From Tachypleus tridentatus (lineage: Eukaryota > Arthropoda > Merostomata > Xiphosura > Limulidae): a stretch of DNA of 64,000 nt. A model generated the notes under the pieces. The model searched no databases. It saw only the letters and a list, made by a program, of their open reading frames with translations, and had not been told where the DNA came from. Location of the stretch: assembly GCF_004210375.1 (NCBI RefSeq), contig NC_134837.1, positions 169,177,310 to 169,241,309 on the forward strand, read 5' to 3'. Below are positions 60,205 to 64,000 of this stretch, in pieces. A program made the translations under genes and the position numbers. Position 1 is the first letter of the stretch; every line of letters starts with the position of its first letter.

Positions 60205-60390
60205 TCAGCTACAGTCAGCGTGCTATAGGCCTCAGAAGCTATAATTGTGATTAACACCTATTAATTGGAAAACTACAGAATTGGATCAGGAACATTCATA
60301 GATTTCAAACATTACAAACTATTCAACTTCAGTGAATTAACTTCAAACGTTAGTATTTCTAAAAGGACATTAAATATCTTCTTGAGTAAA
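60205..60390 (+). repeat. Dispersed repeat, copy 2
   Basis: GCTATAATTGTGATTAACAC, GGAAAACTACAGA, ATAGATTTCAAACATTACAA, GAATTAACTTCAAACGTTAG match the copy at 38505. It follows the CR1-like LINE relic by about 70 bases, but is present without it at 38.5 kb. Confidence 0.8.
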
Positions 60391-62919
60391 GTCAGAGGGA
60401 TAAGGCCAATCTCGCTAGCTAGCTTAAGCAAGGTGTGACAGTACCAATCCAGAATTAATTTGCTCATTATTTTCCTGAATCACTGATAAAATATTCAGTT
60501 CTAGACTAAGTACAAGACTCAGTAGTGTCTGTAAGTTTGTAAAACTGTTGTATGTAAGCCATAATTTGTAATAACTATGAGTAACAACCATGATTATAAG
60601 TTGTATTGTTATATTCATTTTTTTTATTTTAAAATATATTTGTGTTAAGAAAGAAAATTTTGTATCAATCTTGTTAGCAAATATCATAAATGTGATATGT
60701 ATTAACACTTAACTTCAATTTAAATCTAAGTGACATTTTTTGTGTATTACTGATCATGTATCTGTGCTTTCTAACTGAAGAACTGTAAATTGTATATGTA
60801 GAAGCATATTAGTTAATTTGCAATTGTTGCAGTGTCAATGTAACATTATGTAAGAAAACTTCAAAATATTTACGTGATATAATTTGATAAATTAGTTTTT
60901 TTCTGAATAAACCTTTACTTGTTTTTTGTTATGTAACTTGAATCTTTTAATGTTAAAAACTGTTTTAGTCCATTATTCTACATCTTTTCTTCAAGTATCT
61001 TAGAAAACTGATATTTTTGCTTCTACAATTTATGTTGATATTATAAGAACTTTTCCCTGGGCTTTCTACCTAGCAAATATATGTGCAAAATGTGCATGAA
61101 AATTAGAAAATGTTACCCGAATATATCTAAATAAAGATATATTCTACTCTAGTTGGGAAAGGGTGAAATTTTTACTTATTCTAGCTATTACATTTATTAA
61201 AGTACAGGTATGTAAAATTTTGTATCTGCAATGTAAAGGCTCAACCACACGTTTTACTGAAATTTTTATTCCTGTAGTTATCCAATCATTCTTAATATGT
61301 GTATTTTCTTGTTTTCCTTTTATTATGGTATCATGTAAAGTCCTGTTAGTATATTTTATTTTTATTGAACTTTCTTAATTAAGAAAAATGGGTTATTGTA
61401 CAACATACTGATACATTTATATTTACATGTATTCTTTTATAAAGTCACTTCAAAATGAATTTGAACTTTTTCTAATGGAAAATGCAGTTTTATTTCATAA
61501 CTACCCAAGCTCACTTTTATGTACTAACCTTCACCCTGAATAGTAACACAGATTATATTAATATTCTCTTTAAAATACTAATATTACACGTAATTATAAT
61601 GTGATATTGCAACTAGCAAGTAAAAGCTTTATTCATGTAGTTAATGCATGATAGAGTAAGTTCAGTACAGTAAGTCCATACCACGTTTTTTTTTATTCAC
61701 GTGTATGTACAGTGAAATATAAAACTAACAGTACAGTGAAATACAAAACTAGCAGAATTTGTCAACAAATGTTTCATTCAATGAAAATCTAAGGGGAGAA
61801 AATAATAAGCTTAAAAGAAACAAATCATTAGTAAAACAGAAATTTAGATATTTAATAAACCTTTGTAGCAACATTACAACATTAATAAATAACTTATTTT
61901 TAATTTATATGTATGTTACAGCAGTAGTTGTGTAGTGTGAAAATGCAACATATCTAACTCTTCCATAGTGTGTTTGTGTGTTTATATATCTTACTTTAGA
62001 AAAATTCTTCCAAGTACTGATTTTGGAAAATTTCATATATTAACTGGTAAAGAAACTTGCCCACTCTTTCATAAGGTTGTTGAATTCTAAACTTCTTGCC
62101 CTTGTGTTTGGGGGATACCTAGCAGCTGTCATGTGTAGCAAAGAAATTTCAACACCCCATTTCCCTTTTCTCATTGTTCATCTGCAACTAAAATGAGTAT
62201 TGTGAATGTAATTTGGTCCCTTTTATGGAAATTGAGCTCTCACCCTAATAGAGTCGAAATGTGCTGTTATAGTTTTGTTTTAATACATAAAACACTTTAG
62301 ACTACTGATTCTGTATGTTTCATCATCTTAGGTGTACTTGTGATTCACTTTTCCATTTTACTTGTGTTTAAGTGAGTGAAGAATTTTTATTTTATTTTGA
62401 CTCCAATATCATATTTTGTCTTTTATTCCAGTTGTCACAAACTGCTGTACGTTAGATTATCAAACCCCTCATTTTGTGTAGATTAGGTGTGTACATGTAT
62501 AATGTTGAATTAGCACAGGTACAATTAAAATTGTTAAACTTTTTCTCTCTACATTTGAAAATATTATCAACAAAATAACTGTGTATAACAACCATCTGAC
62601 ATTTGTTTTATATTATTTTTTATATTTTTTACATAAACTTTATTACTAGGTTTGTTTTAACAAGTATTTAGTTCCTAAACATTAAATATTTCAGGCTTAC
62701 AGAATAATGCTTTAAAAGTAGTATGAAAATGATTTTTAACTAACTTGCAATTTCCAAGTAGTGAATGTGTTTTTAAATATGAAAATGTTATGTTTGCTTA
62801 GGTGAGAAGAAACCAAAGAAATCAGAACTTAATTTATTAAAGAATAAATGTTTAGGAAATCTTTTTTTCTACCTAAGAATATGTGTTTAAATGATATTTC
62901 ACTTCCTTCATTTCAACAG

Positions 62920-63268
62920 TTTTGCAAGGCTAATTACAAATACCTACGTGCTGAGAATTACAGGCAGTCATTGGTCTTCCAGAAGAAGTATTTGTTAAAA
63001 CTAATAAATGGATATCACACTACAGATGTTATGACCATAACCATGCTTGCTAAAATTACTGATGAACCCATTGATTACCACCAGACTGGTTTGTCTCCCT
63101 TGTCGTTACTTCAGTCTGTGACATATGCTATTATAGCACTTGGTCGTATGCTGTATCTGGTGAACCAATGGAAAAAAGCTGTACATAGCTATTCATATAA
63201 CTCTATTCAACTAGCGACAGAGAATGTGCAACAAAAAGGACCACCATATTCTGTGACTGAACAAAATG
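62920..63268 (+). CDS. PACT-domain exon, pericentrin/AKAP9 (Plp)-type centrosomal protein
   Basis: The acceptor TTCATTTCAACAG ends at 62919. The exon is open for 349 bases and ends at ATG/GTAATT (63269), leaving one base of the next codon. The peptide reads YKYLRAENYRQSLVFQKKYL, then LLKLINGYHTTDVMTITMLA, and later ALGRMLYLVNQWKKAV. This follows the PACT domain closely: the Y-LRAE-(S/N)(F/Y)R-(A/S)L-(V/I)(Y/F)QKKYLL core, a Gly-(F/Y) turn, a Met-rich helix, then the R-(R/M)-x-(F/Y)LVxxW helix. PACT is the C-terminal domain that anchors pericentrin, AKAP9/AKAP450 and Drosophila Plp to centrioles and centrosomes and binds calmodulin. Here it is followed by about 30 polar residues (SYSYNSIQLATENVQQ). 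In the genome the frame is also open upstream from 62848, but a strong acceptor marks the exon start. The final exon is not seen before 64000. I cannot tell pericentrin from AKAP9. Confidence 0.9.
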
Positions 63269-63640
63269 GTAATTTGTATTATTTGTATGTCCTTGTTCCA
63301 TATATCTTTTTATATTTGTGTTTTAAGAAATAAAAGGAACAGTATACATACATTTATATTGTGTTATCTCTAATCATTGAGGAATTTATTTCTGTACACT
63401 AGCCAAAACCCTGATTCTAACATCTAATTGTTTGTTTGTAACTTTTCATGTTACTATTTCATTTAGACAATTTATTATAAATTTCAATTAATTCTAAGCC
63501 CTCTAAATGCTTCAGATTTTGCTCTAACACACATAACATAATGACATTATATGCAAATAACATATTTACACAAAACAAGTAAAGAATTTTAAAAAAAGAG
63601 TGTTTTAGTTTACAATTCTTTCAGATGTGCCACAAAATGT

Positions 63641-63902
63641 AGAGGCAGGCATGGCATAGTGGCTAGTATATCATTCCTTGAATCTGTTGATTTACAATTC
63701 ATATCCTGCTCCACACTTTGGAGCTGTGAGTGTATTGTAAGAATGATGGATAGATCCTACTATTTGATTAGAATTGCCCTAAACTTGGCTATGAGTGCTG
63801 TTCACTGGCAACCTTCTCTCCAGTTAACCATTTCCAAGTTAGGTACAACTAACATTTAGTGTAGATAACCCTTAGGTAACTTTGTGTAACTTTAAACAAA
63901 CA
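63641..63902 (+). mobile_element. SINE family A, old diverged copy
   Basis: AGGCAGGCATGGCATAGTGG head, a body with TATTGTAAGAATGATGGATA, and tail TAACTTTGTGTAACTTTAAA. The layout matches the family with heavy divergence. It lies downstream of the PACT exon; the open frame across it is not a gene. Confidence 0.68.
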
Positions 63903-64000
63903 AAATGAAAAAGTAATAAATATGACAGAATGCCTTATAATTAAGTAATATTTAATCCATTTTCTATTAATAATAAGAAAATTTAATGTTAAATGTTTAA

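Larger units (their letters stand above)
58956..62919 (+). other. Intron of the pericentrin/AKAP9-type gene
   Basis: About 4 kb between the two coding exons, GT...AG and phase 0. It holds the CR1-like LINE relic (about 59.6-60.1 kb) and a dispersed repeat (60.2-60.4 kb); the rest is AT-rich with no recognisable element. A small extra exon cannot be excluded: an acceptor-like TTTGCTTAG near 62801 precedes a short open stretch reading EKKPKKSELNLLKNK, but I see no matching donor. Confidence 0.6.

Noticed and set aside
61154..61207. Possible small exon between TACTCTAG and ACAG/GTATGT
   Set aside because: The borders look good, but the open frame is hydrophobic (FLLILAITFI), unlike the coiled coil expected, and the phase does not fit phase 0.
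62848..62919. ATG at 62848 as start of the PACT protein
   Set aside because: The stretch before 62920 reads as intron and ends in a strong acceptor (TTTCAACAG); the PACT domain is C-terminal in its family.

Overview
This is AT-rich animal nuclear DNA, mostly intergenic and intronic sequence crowded with degraded mobile elements. It shows short exons with GT/AG borders, tRNA-derived SINEs, RTE-, CR1- and Penelope-type retroelements, mariner and hAT relics and minisatellites, so it is neither bacterial nor viral. The SINE set and the Jupiter-type exon suggest an arthropod. My best guess is a chelicerate, possibly a horseshoe crab, because I associate the main SINE with those genomes. That assignment rests on memory and is not proven here.

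Only three real genes can be supported, all partial or small. (1) On the minus strand, a four-codon exon at 17656-17667 and a second exon at 14747-14998 join in phase to encode an 87-residue secreted precursor rich in Tyr, Gly and His. (2) On the plus strand, an exon at 38796-39098 resembles the microtubule-associated protein Jupiter / JPT1 (HN1). (3) On the plus strand, exons at 58782-58955 (coiled coil) and 62920-63268 (PACT centrosome-targeting domain) belong to a pericentrin/AKAP9-type protein whose start lies upstream and whose end lies beyond the window or was not recognised.

Layout: 0-5 kb, an RTE-clade LINE relic (about 1.9-4.6 kb) carrying nested SINEs, with one clean SINE at its left. 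5-14 kb, unclassified degraded sequence with SINE pieces and one copy of a MITE-like element. 14.4-17.7 kb, the secreted-peptide gene. 18-29 kb, mostly featureless AT-rich DNA with a 26/52-bp minisatellite at 21.5-22.0 kb. 30.1-31.0 kb, an internally deleted mariner with both inverted ends. 31.4-32.0 kb, a SINE cluster. 33.1-34.3 kb, a ZBED/hAT transposase relic. 36.2-37.6 kb, the second MITE-like copy in opposite orientation, then the 3' part of a Penelope-like element with a hammerhead-like motif. 38.8-39.1 kb, the Jupiter-like exon. 39.2-55 kb, the densest SINE field. 56.0-58.3 kb, about 2.1 kb of 34-bp minisatellite just upstream of the coiled-coil exon. 58.8-64 kb, the pericentrin-type exons with a CR1-like LINE relic in the intron.

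At least three SINE families are present. Family A has a tRNA-Thr(CGU)-like head and a long conserved body. Families B and C are short and tRNA-like. All three share related 3' segments, and several copies still have target-site duplications. Coordinates of degraded repeats are approximate, and all homology calls were made by eye.
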